Below, piece after piece: positions 25,385 to 33,576 of a DNA stretch of 62,334 bases. The position numbers and the translations under genes were made by a program. Source of the stretch: Frigoribacterium sp. MEB024. GTDB taxonomy: Bacteria; Actinomycetota; Actinomycetes; Actinomycetales; Microbacteriaceae. Within the stretch, counting starts at the first letter, position 1. Every line of letters starts with the position of its first letter. The notes under the pieces are model-generated. The model had not been told where the DNA came from. It saw only the letters and a program-made list of their open reading frames with translations, and ran no database searches. The stretch is from positions 1 through 62,334 of the forward strand of contig NZ_JXQZ01000009.1 in NCBI RefSeq assembly GCF_000878135.1, written 5' to 3'.

Positions 25385-27238
25385 CTACTCGACGGTGACC
25401 GACTTGGCCAGGTTGCGAGGCTGGTCGACGTCGAGGCCCTTGGCCGCGGCGAGCTCCATGCCGAAGATGTGCAGCGGCACGACCGACAACAGGGGCTCGA
25501 AGAGCGGGGCCGCCAGCGGGATGTGCAGCACCTCGTCGGCGAAGGGCAGCACGGCGGCGTCGCCCTCTTCGGCGATCGCGATGACCCGGGCGCCGCGCGC
25601 ACGGATCTCTTGGATGTTCGAGACGACCTTGGGGTGCAGCGATCGCGGGTCACGCGGGCTCGGGACGATGACGAAGACGATCTGACCGGGCTCGATCAGC
25701 GCGATCGGGCCGTGCTTGAGCTCGCCGGCGGCGAAGCCCTCGGCGTGGATGTAGGCCAGCTCTTTCAGCTTGAGCGCACCCTCGAGGGCGATGGGGTAGC
25801 CCACGTGACGCCCGAGGAACAGGACCGATCGGGTGTCGGCCATCCAGCCGGCGAGGGTCTTGATCCGCTCGGACGACTCGAGCACCTGCTCGATCTTGCC
25901 GGGGATCTCGTGCAGGTCGGCGACCTGCTCGGCGATGGCCTCGGTGCTCAGCGTGCCCCGCAGGGTCGCGAGGTGCAGGCCCAGCAGGAAGAGCGCGGTG
26001 CCCTGGGCGACGAACGCCTTGGTCGACGCGACCGCGACCTCGGGGCCGGCGTGCGTGTAGAGCACGGCGTCGGACTCGCGCGGGATCGTCGAGCCCTGGG
26101 TGTTGCAGATCGAGAGCACCTGGGCGCCCTGCTCGCGGGCGTACTTGACGGCCATCAGGGTGTCCATCGTCTCGCCCGACTGGCTGATCGACACCACGAG
26201 GGTCTTCTCGTCGAGCACCGGGTCGCGGTACCGGAACTCGTGGGCCAGCTCGACCTCGACGGGCACGCGGGCCCACTGCTCGATGGCGTACTTGCCGAGG
26301 ATGCCGGCGTAGGCGGCGGTGCCGCAGGCGATGACGATGACGCGGTCGACGGTCAGCAGACGCTCGCGCACGCCGTCGAGCTCGGACAGGGTCACGGCGC
26401 CGTCGGCGGTGATGCGGCCGAGCAGCGTCTTCGCGACGGCCTCGGGCTCCTCGCTGATCTCTTTCGCCATGAAGCTGGACCAGCCGCCCTTCTCGGCGGC
26501 CGAGGCGTCCCAGTCGACCTCGAACTCGGTCGTCTCGACCGGCGCGCCGGTGAAGTCGACGACCTCGACCGAGTCGGGACGGATCGTCACCAGTTGGTCC
26601 TGGCCGATCGACATGGCCCGACGGGTGTGCGCGACGAAGGCCGCGACGTCGCTGCCGAGGAAGTTCTCGCCGTCGCCCAGGCCGATGACCAGGGGCGAGT
26701 TGCGGCGTGCACCGACGACGACGCCCGGCTGGTCGGCGTGCACGACGAGCAGTGTGAAGGCGCCGTCGAGGGTGTTGACGACCGCGCGAAGGGCCTCGGT
26801 GAGGTCGCCGGAGGCGCGGTAGGCCCGGGCGACCAGGTGCGCGGCGACCTCGGAGTCGGTCTCGCTGAGGAACTCGACGCCCTCGGCGAGCAGCTCGGCC
26901 TTGAGCTCGGAGAAGTTCTCGATGATGCCGTTGTGGATGAGTGCGAGCTTGCCGTCGTCGGCGAGGTGGGGGTGCGCGTTCGCGTCGGTGGGGCCGCCGT
27001 GGGTCGCCCAGCGGGTGTGACCGATGCCGGTCGTGCCGTCGGTCAGCGGCGTCGCCTCGAGGTCGTCGACGAGCATCTGCAGCTTGCCGGCCTTCTTGCG
27101 GGTGCCGAGGTCGCCCGCGGCGTCGATCACGGCGACCCCCGCCGAGTCGTACCCGCGGTACTCGAGACGTTTGAGGCCGCCCAGCAGCACCTCGATGCTC
27201 TTGTCGCCCGTTCCGACGTATCCCACGATTCCACACAT
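25385..27238 (-). CDS. glmS: Glutamine-fructose-6-phosphate aminotransferase (isomerizing)
   Basis: A 617-residue GlmS. Cys2 of MCGIVGYVG is the glutaminase nucleophile, followed by the GATase-II domain (~1-225) with THGGPTDANAHPH. Two SIS sugar-isomerase domains (~290-440 and ~460-600) follow, and the C-terminal PRNLAKSVTVE tail caps the active site. It makes glucosamine-6-phosphate for peptidoglycan and feeds GlmM, encoded 1.1 kb away on the same strand. The ATG is preceded by TAGAAT 7 nt upstream and no ribosome binding site, so the mRNA appears leaderless; no glmS ribozyme leader can therefore be present. Confidence 0.97.
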   Translation of the reverse strand: MCGIVGYVGTGDKSIEVLLGGLKRLEYRGYDSAGVAVIDAAGDLGTRKKAGKLQMLVDDLEATPLTDGTTGIGHTRWATHGGPTDANAHPHLADDGKLALIHNGIIENFSELKAELLAEGVEFLSETDSEVAAHLVARAYRASGDLTEALRAVVNTLDGAFTLLVVHADQPGVVVGARRNSPLVIGLGDGENFLGSDVAAFVAHTRRAMSIGQDQLVTIRPDSVEVVDFTGAPVETTEFEVDWDASAAEKGGWSSFMAKEISEEPEAVAKTLLGRITADGAVTLSELDGVRERLLTVDRVIVIACGTAAYAGILGKYAIEQWARVPVEVELAHEFRYRDPVLDEKTLVVSISQSGETMDTLMAVKYAREQGAQVLSICNTQGSTIPRESDAVLYTHAGPEVAVASTKAFVAQGTALFLLGLHLATLRGTLSTEAIAEQVADLHEIPGKIEQVLESSERIKTLAGWMADTRSVLFLGRHVGYPIALEGALKLKELAYIHAEGFAAGELKHGPIALIEPGQIVFVIVPSPRDPRSLHPKVVSNIQEIRARGARVIAIAEEGDAAVLPFADEVLHIPLAAPLFEPLLSVVPLHIFGMELAAAKGLDVDQPRNLAKSVTVE

Positions 27239-27245
27239 GCGGTCG

Positions 27246-27251
27246 ATTCTA
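27246..27251 (-). promoter_or_regulatory. -10 box for leaderless glmS
   Basis: TAGAAT on the minus strand, then 7 nt (CGACCGC), then the glmS ATG. The tight spacing and missing Shine-Dalgarno sequence indicate a leaderless transcript. Confidence 0.65.
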
Positions 27252-27308
27252 GAGGTTCCCGTCCGAGAGCCCGGCGGGCCGTGCCGACTCGCGCCGACCC
27301 CGGACCGG

Positions 27309-27314
27309 TAGCCT
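27309..27314 (+). promoter_or_regulatory. -10 box for leaderless coaA
   Basis: TAGCCT, then 7 nt (CGTGCGC), then the coaA ATG at 27322. It mirrors the glmS promoter on the opposite strand; the two divergent promoters share ~83 bp. Confidence 0.55.
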
Positions 27315-27321
27315 CGTGCGC

Positions 27322-28278
27322 ATGGCCGAAGCCAACCCGACGACCGCGCCCTCCGCCGTGCACGCGAGCCCCTTCGTCGAGATCGGGCGCGACGCGTGGG
27401 CCGACCTGGCCCCGACGACGCGACTGCCGCTGACCGAGACCGAGATCGTGCAGCTGCGCGGCCTCGGCGACCGCCTCGACATGCGCGAGGTGCAGGACGT
27501 GTACGTCCCGCTCAGCCGCCTCCTCAACCTCTACGCCGCCGGTGCCCGCAACCTGCACCGGGCGACGAGCGACTTCCTCGGCGAACGGGCCCAGCGCACG
27601 CCGTTCGTGATCGGCGTCGCCGGGTCGGTGGCCGTCGGCAAGTCCACCGTCGCGCGCCTCCTGCGTGAGTTGCTCAGCCGCTGGGACGACACGCCCCGCG
27701 TCGAGCTGGTGACCACCGACGGGTTCCTCTACCCGAACGCCGAGCTCGAGCGCCGCGGCATCATGAGCCGCAAGGGGTTTCCCGAGTCGTACGACCGCCG
27801 CCACCTGCTGCGCTTCGTCTCACAGGTCAAGAGCGGCGCCGAAGAGGTGCGGGCCCCGTTCTACTCGCACACCAGCTACGACATCATGCCGAGCGCCGAG
27901 GTCGTCGTGCGCCGGCCCGACATCCTGATCGTCGAGGGGCTGAACGTGCTGCAGCCCGCCGTCGCCGGTCGGCTCGCCCTGAGCGACCTGTTCGACTTCA
28001 CGGTCTACGTCGACGCCCGCACCGGCGACATCGAGAACTGGTTCGTCGACCGGTTCCTCGCCCTGCAGAAGAGCGCCTTCACGCAGGAGCGCTCGTTCTT
28101 CCACCGCTTCGCCGACATGAGCGAGCCCGAGGCCCGCTCGTTCGCCTCGGGCATCTGGAAGTCGGTCAACGAACCGAACCTGATCGAGAACGTGCTGCCG
28201 ACCCGGTCACGGGCGACGCTCGTCCTGCGGAAGGCCGCCGACCACAAGGTCAGCTCGGTCCTGTTGCGCAAGATCTGA
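27322..28278 (+). CDS. coaA: Type I pantothenate kinase
   Basis: A 318-residue CoaA. The P-loop [17 protein letters not shown] lies near residues 95-111. The catalytic and pantothenate-binding segments [25 protein letters not shown] and [12 protein letters not shown] follow, as in the E. coli and Mycobacterium enzymes. It catalyses the first step of coenzyme A synthesis. ATG 27322 is chosen because of the -10 box 7 nt upstream; an in-frame GTG at 27316 would lie inside the promoter gap. The gene is alone on the plus strand between glmS and glmM. Confidence 0.95.
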   Translation: MAEANPTTAPSAVHASPFVEIGRDAWADLAPTTRLPLTETEIVQLRGLGDRLDMREVQDVYVPLSRLLNLYAAGARNLHRATSDFLGERAQRTPFVIGVAGSVAVGKSTVARLLRELLSRWDDTPRVELVTTDGFLYPNAELERRGIMSRKGFPESYDRRHLLRFVSQVKSGAEEVRAPFYSHTSYDIMPSAEVVVRRPDILIVEGLNVLQPAVAGRLALSDLFDFTVYVDARTGDIENWFVDRFLALQKSAFTQERSFFHRFADMSEPEARSFASGIWKSVNEPNLIENVLPTRSRATLVLRKAADHKVSSVLLRKI

Positions 28279-28296
28279 CCCACCGCGACGGCGGCG

Positions 28297-28351
28297 CGTC
28301 CCGGTCAGGGGCGGTGTCCGGGCAGGAGGCGCGGGTCACGTCACCGGGACG
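28297..28351. terminator. Inverted repeat between convergent coaA and glmM
   Basis: CGTCCCGGT (28297-28305) pairs with ACCGGGACG (28343-28351). The ~37-nt loop contains a copy of the recurring AGGAGGCGCGGG motif. The position between two convergent genes fits a bidirectional terminator, but the long loop weakens the call. Confidence 0.4.
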
Positions 28352-28374
28352 TCGCACCCCGTCCGCCGCGCGGC

Positions 28375-29736
28375 TCAGAGGGCGAGTCGCTCGCGGACGA
28401 CGTCGGCCAGCGCGTGGGCCACGCGGTCGGCGGTCGCCTGGTCGGCGGCCTCGACCATCACGCGCACGACGGGCTCGGTGCCCGAGGGACGGAGCAGCAC
28501 GCGGCCGGTGTCGCCGAGTTCGTCCTCGAACCGGCGGACGGCCTCGGCCACGCCCTCGTCGGACGCGGCTCGCGAACGGTCGACGTCGCGCACGTTGATC
28601 ATGATCTGCGGGAAGACCGTCATGACCGAGGCGAGCTCGGCCAGGCTCTTGCCGGTCGCGGCCATGCGGGCCACGAGCGAGAGGCCGGTGAGGATGCCGT
28701 CGCCGGTGGTGGCGTAGTCGGCGAAGACGATGTGACCGGACTGCTCGCCGCCGAGGGTGAAGCCGTGCTCGTTCATGTCCTCGAGCACGTAGCGGTCGCC
28801 GACCTTGGTCTGGCGGACCGTGATGCCGTGCTCGGCCATGGCGCGGATGAGGCCGAGGTTGCTCATCACCGTCGCGACGAGCGTGTCGTCGACGAGGGCG
28901 CCACGTTCTTTCTGCGCCAGGGCGATGATGGCCATGATCTGGTCGCCGTCGACCACGGCCCCGGTGGCGTCGACGGCCAGGCAGCGGTCGGCGTCGCCGT
29001 CGTGCGCGATGCCGACGTCGGCCCCGTGCTCGAGGACGGCCTTCGCGAGGTTGTCGAGATGGGTCGACCCCACGCCGTCGTTGATGTTGACGCCGTCGGG
29101 ATCGGCCCCGATCAGGGTGACCCTCGCGCCGGCGTCGGTGAACACCTCGGGCGAGACGGCCGAGGCGGCGCCGTGGGCGCAGTCGAGGACGACGTGGATG
29201 CCGTCGAGCCGGTTCGGCAGGGCGCCGAGCAGGTGCAGCACGTAGCGGTCCTCGGCGTCGGCGAACCGACGGATGCGGCCGACGTCGCCACCGATCGGCA
29301 TCAACTGCGGATCGGCCATGGCGGCCTCGATGCGGTCTTCGACCTCGTCGGGCAGCTTCGTGCCGCCGAAGGCGAAGAACTTGATGCCGTTGTCGGGCGC
29401 GGCGTTGTGCGAGGCGCTGATCATCACGCCGAAGTCGGCGCCGATGTCGTCGACGAGGAAGGCCGCGGCGGGGGTCGGGATGACTCCGGCGTCGAGCACG
29501 TCGACACCCGAGCTGGCGAGCCCGGCACAGACGGCCGCGGTGAGGAACTCACCGGAGATGCGGGGGTCGCGCGCGACGACGGCGACGGGTCGTCGCCCCT
29601 CGGCGCGACGGGCATCGGCGTGATGCCCCTTCGTGAGCACCACCGCGCTCGCCTGGGAGAGCCCCAGGGCGAGCGCGGCGGTCAGCTCACGGTTGGCGAG
29701 GCCTCTGACACCGTCGGTACCGAACAAACGCGACAT
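28375..29736 (-). CDS. glmM: Phosphoglucosamine mutase
   Basis: A 453-residue alpha-D-phosphohexomutase of the GlmM type, starting [18 protein letters not shown]. The phosphoserine loop is [17 protein letters not shown] (~residues 103-119), the metal-binding loop is [11 protein letters not shown], the sugar-binding loop is [10 protein letters not shown] and the phosphate-binding loop is [15 protein letters not shown]. It converts glucosamine-6-P to glucosamine-1-P for UDP-GlcNAc synthesis. It follows rpsI by 27 bp on the same strand, so read-through from the rplM-rpsI promoter is likely. Confidence 0.97.
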   Translation of the reverse strand: MSRLFGTDGVRGLANRELTAALALGLSQASAVVLTKGHHADARRAEGRRPVAVVARDPRISGEFLTAAVCAGLASSGVDVLDAGVIPTPAAAFLVDDIGADFGVMISASHNAAPDNGIKFFAFGGTKLPDEVEDRIEAAMADPQLMPIGGDVGRIRRFADAEDRYVLHLLGALPNRLDGIHVVLDCAHGAASAVSPEVFTDAGARVTLIGADPDGVNINDGVGSTHLDNLAKAVLEHGADVGIAHDGDADRCLAVDATGAVVDGDQIMAIIALAQKERGALVDDTLVATVMSNLGLIRAMAEHGITVRQTKVGDRYVLEDMNEHGFTLGGEQSGHIVFADYATTGDGILTGLSLVARMAATGKSLAELASVMTVFPQIMINVRDVDRSRAASDEGVAEAVRRFEDELGDTGRVLLRPSGTEPVVRVMVEAADQATADRVAHALADVVRERLAL

Positions 29737-29763
29737 CGCGAGACCTGCCTTGTGTGGTGCTGG

Positions 29764-30249
29764 TTAGCGCTTCGAGAACTGCGAGGCCTTGCGGGCCTTC
29801 TTGAGACCGGCCTTCTTGCGCTCGATGACGCGGGCGTCACGGGTGAGGAAGCCGGCCTTCTTCAACGTGGCGCGGTTGTTCTCGCGGTCGATCTCGTTCA
29901 GCGCACGGGCGATGGCGAGACGGAGGGCACCGGCCTGGCCCGAGGGGCCGCCACCGGTGACCTTGACGGCCACGTCGTACGAGCCGAGCAGGTCGAGGAC
30001 CTTGAACGGGTCGTTGATCAGCTGCTGGTGCAGCTTGTTGGGGAAGTAGTCCTCGAGGGTGCGACCGTTCACGACGATCGTGCCGGAGCCGGGCGTGAGG
30101 CGCGCACGAGCGATGGCCTCTTTGCGACGACCGACGGCGGAACCGCCGACGCTCAGCACGGGGCGGGGCGTCGCGGCGGCCTCGGGGGCCGAGCTCTCGG
30201 TGGTGAAGCTCTCGGGAGCCTGGTCGATGGAATCTGCGATCTGAGCCAC
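29764..30249 (-). CDS. rpsI: 30S ribosomal protein S9
   Basis: A 161-residue S9, with the C-terminal [12 protein letters not shown] tail that reaches the P-site tRNA. The conserved core starts at [18 protein letters not shown] near residue 34. The first ~33 residues are an acidic, Ala/Ser/Thr-rich extension not found in short S9 proteins such as the 130-residue E. coli form, but common in actinobacteria. Start codon GTG. It follows rplM by 32 bp. Confidence 0.96.
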   Translation of the reverse strand: MAQIADSIDQAPESFTTESSAPEAAATPRPVLSVGGSAVGRRKEAIARARLTPGSGTIVVNGRTLEDYFPNKLHQQLINDPFKVLDLLGSYDVAVKVTGGGPSGQAGALRLAIARALNEIDRENNRATLKKAGFLTRDARVIERKKAGLKKARKASQFSKR

Positions 30250-30281
30250 TGTGTGGGGGTCCTTAAGTCTGAAGGCGGACG

Positions 30282-30728
30282 CTACTGGGCGACCTGGTCG
30301 AGGGTGTAAACCGTGGGCTGCTGAGCAGCGTGGGGGTGCTCGGCACCCGCGTACACCTTCAGCTTCTTGATCTGGGCACGGCCCAGCGAGTTCTTCGGCA
30401 GCATGCCACGGATGGCCTTCTCGACCGCACGGGTGGGGTGCTTCTCGACCATCTCGGAGTACGTAGTGGCCGTGATGCCGCCCGGGTAGCCCGAGTGACG
30501 GTAGTAGAGCTTCTCGGCCAGCTTGGAGCCGGTGAGGGCCACCTTGTCGGCGTTGATGACGATGACGAAGTCGCCCATGTCCATGTGGGGGGCGAAGGTC
30601 GGCTTGTGCTTGCCGCGCAGCAGGGCTGCCACGTGGCTCGCGAGGCGGCCGAGCACGACGTCGTTGGCGTCGATGATCAGCCAGTTCGGCTGAACGTCAG
30701 CCGGCTTGGGGGAGAAAGTGCGCGTCAC
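30282..30728 (-). CDS. rplM: 50S ribosomal protein L13
   Basis: A 148-residue L13 with the conserved [26 protein letters not shown]-type region, HSGYPGG and [10 protein letters not shown] motifs. It is an early assembly protein of the 50S subunit. GTG start. The leader of ~135 nt upstream begins at a consensus promoter. rplM-rpsI-glmM form one probable transcript. Confidence 0.97.
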   Translation of the reverse strand: MTRTFSPKPADVQPNWLIIDANDVVLGRLASHVAALLRGKHKPTFAPHMDMGDFVIVINADKVALTGSKLAEKLYYRHSGYPGGITATTYSEMVEKHPTRAVEKAIRGMLPKNSLGRAQIKKLKVYAGAEHPHAAQQPTVYTLDQVAQ

Positions 30729-30869
30729 AGTAGTGCTGCTTTCTGGTCGAGGTGAGAGGTTCGTGAATCCCGCTCCGTTGCCGTTGTCACCGCAGAGACG
30801 ATGAGAACGAGTCAGGTGGAGGGCTCAACTTCGGGCGAAAGCGCGCAGTTGCGCAGACACCAAGGGTTC

Positions 30870-30898
30870 ACGTTACCCGACACGAGCGGGACGGTCAA
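30870..30898 (-). promoter_or_regulatory. Sigma-70-type promoter for rplM-rpsI
   Basis: On the minus strand: TTGACC (30893-30898), a 17-bp spacer, TAACGT (30870-30875). Spacing and hexamers match the housekeeping consensus well. The predicted leader of ~135 nt before the rplM GTG contains one short GCGCA/TGCGC hairpin. Confidence 0.75.
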
Positions 30899-30937
30899 CC
30901 GCCGCCCGCCGCCCGTCGCCCGCCTCACGCGCGGGCG

Positions 30938-31837
30938 TCACTCCCCCAGCTGGTCGTGCGACCGCTTCACCTGCGTCAGGGCCACCCGGGCTGCCATCTC
31001 GTCGTCGGGCGGGTAGCCGACCTCGACCATCGTGAGCCCGTGGGCGGGCACGACGCGGAACTCGCCGTTGCGCTGGGCCTCGCGCCGGACGCCCACCGCA
31101 CGATGCGCCTCCATCGCTCCCTCGCCGACGGCCACGCAGGCGCCCACGAGGTTGCGCACGAGGTTGTGGCAGAAGGCGTCGGCCTGCACCGAGGCGACGA
31201 GCACGCCGTCGGCCTCGCGCCGCCACGAGAACTCCTGCAGCTCGCGGATGGTGGTCGCGTAGTCGCGGTGGCGGCAGTAGGCGGCCCAGTCGTGCAGGCC
31301 GAGCAGGCCGGACGCCGTCGCGTTCATCAGCTCGAGGTCGAGGCGTTGGTCGTACCAGAGGGTGTGGCTGCGCCTCGTCGGGTCGCGCTCGGCACCCCGG
31401 TCGGCGATGCGGTACTCGTACCGCCGCCAGAGCGCCCCGAAGCGGGCGTGGAAACCAGGAGGCGCGACTCGCGCACCCGAGATCACGATCTCGTCGGACG
31501 CGCCCGCGAGCCCGTTCAACCGCCTGGCCAGCACGGTCGGGGCGTCGAGCGGGGACTGGTCGCGCATGCCGCGATGCGGCTTCTGCAGCTGGGCGATCTG
31601 GGCGTCGGTGAGGTCGAGGTGCACCACCTGCCCGCGGGCGTGCACGCCGGCGTCGGTGCGACCCGCCACGGTCACGGTCGGCACGTCCCCCAGCCGGCGG
31701 AAGAGCGTCTGCAGCGCGGCCTCGATCTCGCCCTGCACCGTGCGACGGCCGGGCTGCTCGCTCCAGCCCGAGAAGCCGGTGCCGTCGTACGCGACCCCGA
31801 GACGGAGGCGCGTGAGGGCCGGGTCGTCGATCGTCAC
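30938..31837 (-). CDS. truA: tRNA pseudouridine(38-40) synthase TruA
   Basis: A ~299-residue TruA with LGVAYDGTGFSGWSEQPGRRTVQGEIE near the N-terminus, the catalytic aspartate in TVAGRTDAGVHARGQ and the FCHNLVRNLVG motif near the C-terminus. It isomerises uridines 38-40 in the anticodon arm. GTG 31837 is chosen over the in-frame ATG at 31846 because that ATG overlaps a TAGCAT -10 box lying 7 nt before the GTG. truA normally follows rplQ; here ~4.7 kb of other genes separate them, and it has its own promoter. Confidence 0.92.
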   Translation of the reverse strand: MTIDDPALTRLRLGVAYDGTGFSGWSEQPGRRTVQGEIEAALQTLFRRLGDVPTVTVAGRTDAGVHARGQVVHLDLTDAQIAQLQKPHRGMRDQSPLDAPTVLARRLNGLAGASDEIVISGARVAPPGFHARFGALWRRYEYRIADRGAERDPTRRSHTLWYDQRLDLELMNATASGLLGLHDWAAYCRHRDYATTIRELQEFSWRREADGVLVASVQADAFCHNLVRNLVGACVAVGEGAMEAHRAVGVRREAQRNGEFRVVPAHGLTMVEVGYPPDDEMAARVALTQVKRSHDQLGE

Positions 31838-31844
31838 GCCCCCC

Positions 31845-31850
31845 ATGCTA
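31845..31850 (-). promoter_or_regulatory. -10 box for leaderless truA
   Basis: TAGCAT on the minus strand followed by seven bases (GGGGGGC) and GTG. It lies within 26 bp of the stop codon of the formyltransferase gene, so truA can be transcribed independently of it. Confidence 0.5.
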
Positions 31851-31862
31851 CGAGAGCGGCGG

Positions 31863-32705
31863 TCACCGCCGGGACTCGGCCTCGAGCACCGTGTAGTCGC
31901 CGTCGGCGCAGCGCAGGACGACTCCGTCGGGGCGACGCCCGGGTTCACCCCGCCACACCGTGACCGGTTCTCCCCCGGCAGCGAGATAGAAGGCGCCGGG
32001 ATAGGGACGCGTGGTCGCCCGGACCAGGCGGTCGACGTGCTCGACGGTGTCGAGGGCGGGGTCGAAGAGCCCGTCGGCGGGCGTCCGCCGCGCCCAGGTC
32101 GTCGCCCGCGACTCGTCCTGCGGGCGGGCGACCACCGTGCCGTCCCGCATCGCGGGCCAGAGCGCGCGGATCAGTCGGACGTGGGCGTCGTCGACCTTGG
32201 CGTAGAGCGTCGTCGCCGTCTCGCGCGCGTCGACCTCGATGGCCTCGGCGCCGAGCACCGGCCCGGTGTCGACGCCGGGTTCGAGCACGAAGGCCGTCAC
32301 GCCCGTCTCGGGCAGCCCCTTGACGATCGCCCAGGGCACGGCCGCGTTGCCTCGCCCGACGGGCAGCAGGGTCGGGTGCATGCCCACGGCGCCGTGACGC
32401 GCGGCACGCAGCACCTCGGGACCGGCGATCTGAGACCAACCGATGACGAAGAGCCAGTCGAGGTCGGCGGCCCGCAAGGCCTCGGCCGCGTCGTCGACGT
32501 GCGGCACGGTGACGAGGTCGATGCCGTGCCGGCGGGCGATGTCGTCGACCTGGACGCGCCCCGCCTTCGTGGCGGCCCGGTGGCTCGGCAGGGTGACGAG
32601 CACGTCGACGGTCGCGCCCATCTCGAGCAGGGCCTCGAGGACGCTGCGCCCCACCTGGACGCACGTGACGAAGCCGATGCGCGGTCGCGGTCCCGCCTCA
32701 GCCAC
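31863..32705 (-). CDS. Formyltransferase-like protein (Fmt/sugar N-formyltransferase family)
   Basis: A 280-residue protein of the formyl-tetrahydrofolate-dependent transferase family. The Rossmann core starts PRIGFVTCVQVGRSVLEAL. The active-site region reads VGMHPTLLPVGRGNAAVPWAIVKGL and the aspartate motif is EPGVDTGPVLG, so His and Asp of the Asn-His-Asp triad are present and the Asn position is Gly. A C-terminal OB-like domain (RPYPGAFYLAAGGEPVTVWRG) matches Formyl_trans_C. It is not the housekeeping Fmt by context. It overlaps a PIG-L deacetylase gene (GTG 32705 within TGA 32698-32700), so formylation of a freed amino sugar is a reasonable inference. Confidence 0.78.
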   Translation of the reverse strand: MAEAGPRPRIGFVTCVQVGRSVLEALLEMGATVDVLVTLPSHRAATKAGRVQVDDIARRHGIDLVTVPHVDDAAEALRAADLDWLFVIGWSQIAGPEVLRAARHGAVGMHPTLLPVGRGNAAVPWAIVKGLPETGVTAFVLEPGVDTGPVLGAEAIEVDARETATTLYAKVDDAHVRLIRALWPAMRDGTVVARPQDESRATTWARRTPADGLFDPALDTVEHVDRLVRATTRPYPGAFYLAAGGEPVTVWRGEPGRRPDGVVLRCADGDYTVLEAESRR

Positions 32706-33456
32706 GGGAGGACGTCCGGTCGAATTCGATGGTCTCGCGAGGGTCGCGCTGCCCCAAGGACTCGAGCGTGAAGACCGACTGGAAGCGTTCGGCCGCGGGG
32801 ACCCCCGCCGCCGACCCCGCGACGGCCAGGGCGGCGCGCAGGGTCTCGGACGAGCGAGGGTGCGGGAAGGGCCGCATGACGTCCCGGTAGCACTCGAGGG
32901 CGTCGAGCTTGGCCCGGACGTCGCGGGGACCGACCTCGACCCACGTGTTCGGTGCGAACGCGGACGCGGCACCCGGATAGGCCCATTCGGTGGAGGACAG
33001 GACCTCCATGAAGGCGACGTCGATGGCGCAACCGTTCTCGGGCCGGCGCTGGTTGCGTCGGGCGGCCGCCTGAGCGGCCTCCGACACCATCCGGTGGTCG
33101 ACGTTGATGTCTCCGGGGTGGGTCGTGATCACGGTTCTCGCGCCCGTGCTCTCGATCGCCTGCTCGACGAAGCGGACCATGTCGAGGTGCGGCACCGTGT
33201 TCGTCGCGATGTTCGGGAACCCCCCGAAGATCGGCGGTTCGCTGCCGAGGACGGCAGCGGCGGCCAGCGTGTCGGCACGCAGATCGCCCTGTCCAGGGTG
33301 ACGGTGTCGTTCGGATGCGTCACCGACGAAGATCGCGGTCGTCACGGGGACGCCGGCTCGTGTCAGCCGATGGATCGTCGCCCCCGCCCCCAGGGTCTCG
33401 TCGTCGGGATGGGCGACGACCACGAGCACGGGACGATCCGGTTCAGAGATGAGCAT
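32698..33456 (-). CDS. PIG-L/LmbE-family N-deacetylase
   Basis: A 252-residue PIG-L deacetylase with the zinc-binding AHPDDE motif (VVVAHPDDETLGAGATI, residues ~11-27) and the distal THPGDINVDHRMV histidine motif. Members remove N-acetyl groups from GlcNAc-containing substrates such as GlcNAc-inositol, or from nucleotide sugars. The ATG is 6 nt after a TATTCT -10 box, suggesting a leaderless transcript. It is coupled to the formyltransferase-like gene. The pair would turn an N-acetyl into an N-formyl group, but the substrate is unknown; mycothiol-type deacetylation is the alternative. Confidence 0.84.
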   Translation of the reverse strand: MLISEPDRPVLVVVAHPDDETLGAGATIHRLTRAGVPVTTAIFVGDASERHRHPGQGDLRADTLAAAAVLGSEPPIFGGFPNIATNTVPHLDMVRFVEQAIESTGARTVITTHPGDINVDHRMVSEAAQAAARRNQRRPENGCAIDVAFMEVLSSTEWAYPGAASAFAPNTWVEVGPRDVRAKLDALECYRDVMRPFPHPRSSETLRAALAVAGSAAGVPAAERFQSVFTLESLGQRDPRETIEFDRTSSRG

Positions 33457-33462
33457 TCAGCA

Positions 33463-33468
33463 AGAATA
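33463..33468 (-). promoter_or_regulatory. -10 box for leaderless PIG-L gene
   Basis: TATTCT on the minus strand, 6 nt (TGCTGA), then ATG 33456. The surrounding 20 bp are AT-rich relative to the flanks. Confidence 0.55.
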
Positions 33469-33516
33469 TCACATGCTGCTTTCCGCAGCCCCGCCAGGGG
33501 AACGTATATGGCGGAC

Positions 33517-33561
33517 GACGGCGGCCGCGACACGGTCTCCCGTGCCACGACCGCCGCCGTC
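33517..33561 (-). terminator. Terminator after the extracellular nuclease gene
   Basis: GACGGCGGC (33517-33525) pairs with GCCGCCGTC (33553-33561), enclosing a second small stem CACGG-TCTC-CCGTG. It starts 15 nt after the nuclease stop codon and separates it from the PIG-L promoter. Confidence 0.55.
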
Positions 33562-33576
33562 ACCGTCGCGTGGCGA

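Noticed and set aside
27239-27321. A glmS ribozyme or riboswitch upstream of glmS
   Set aside because: Only 83 bp separate the divergent genes, and a -10 box lies 7 nt before the glmS ATG, leaving no leader RNA.
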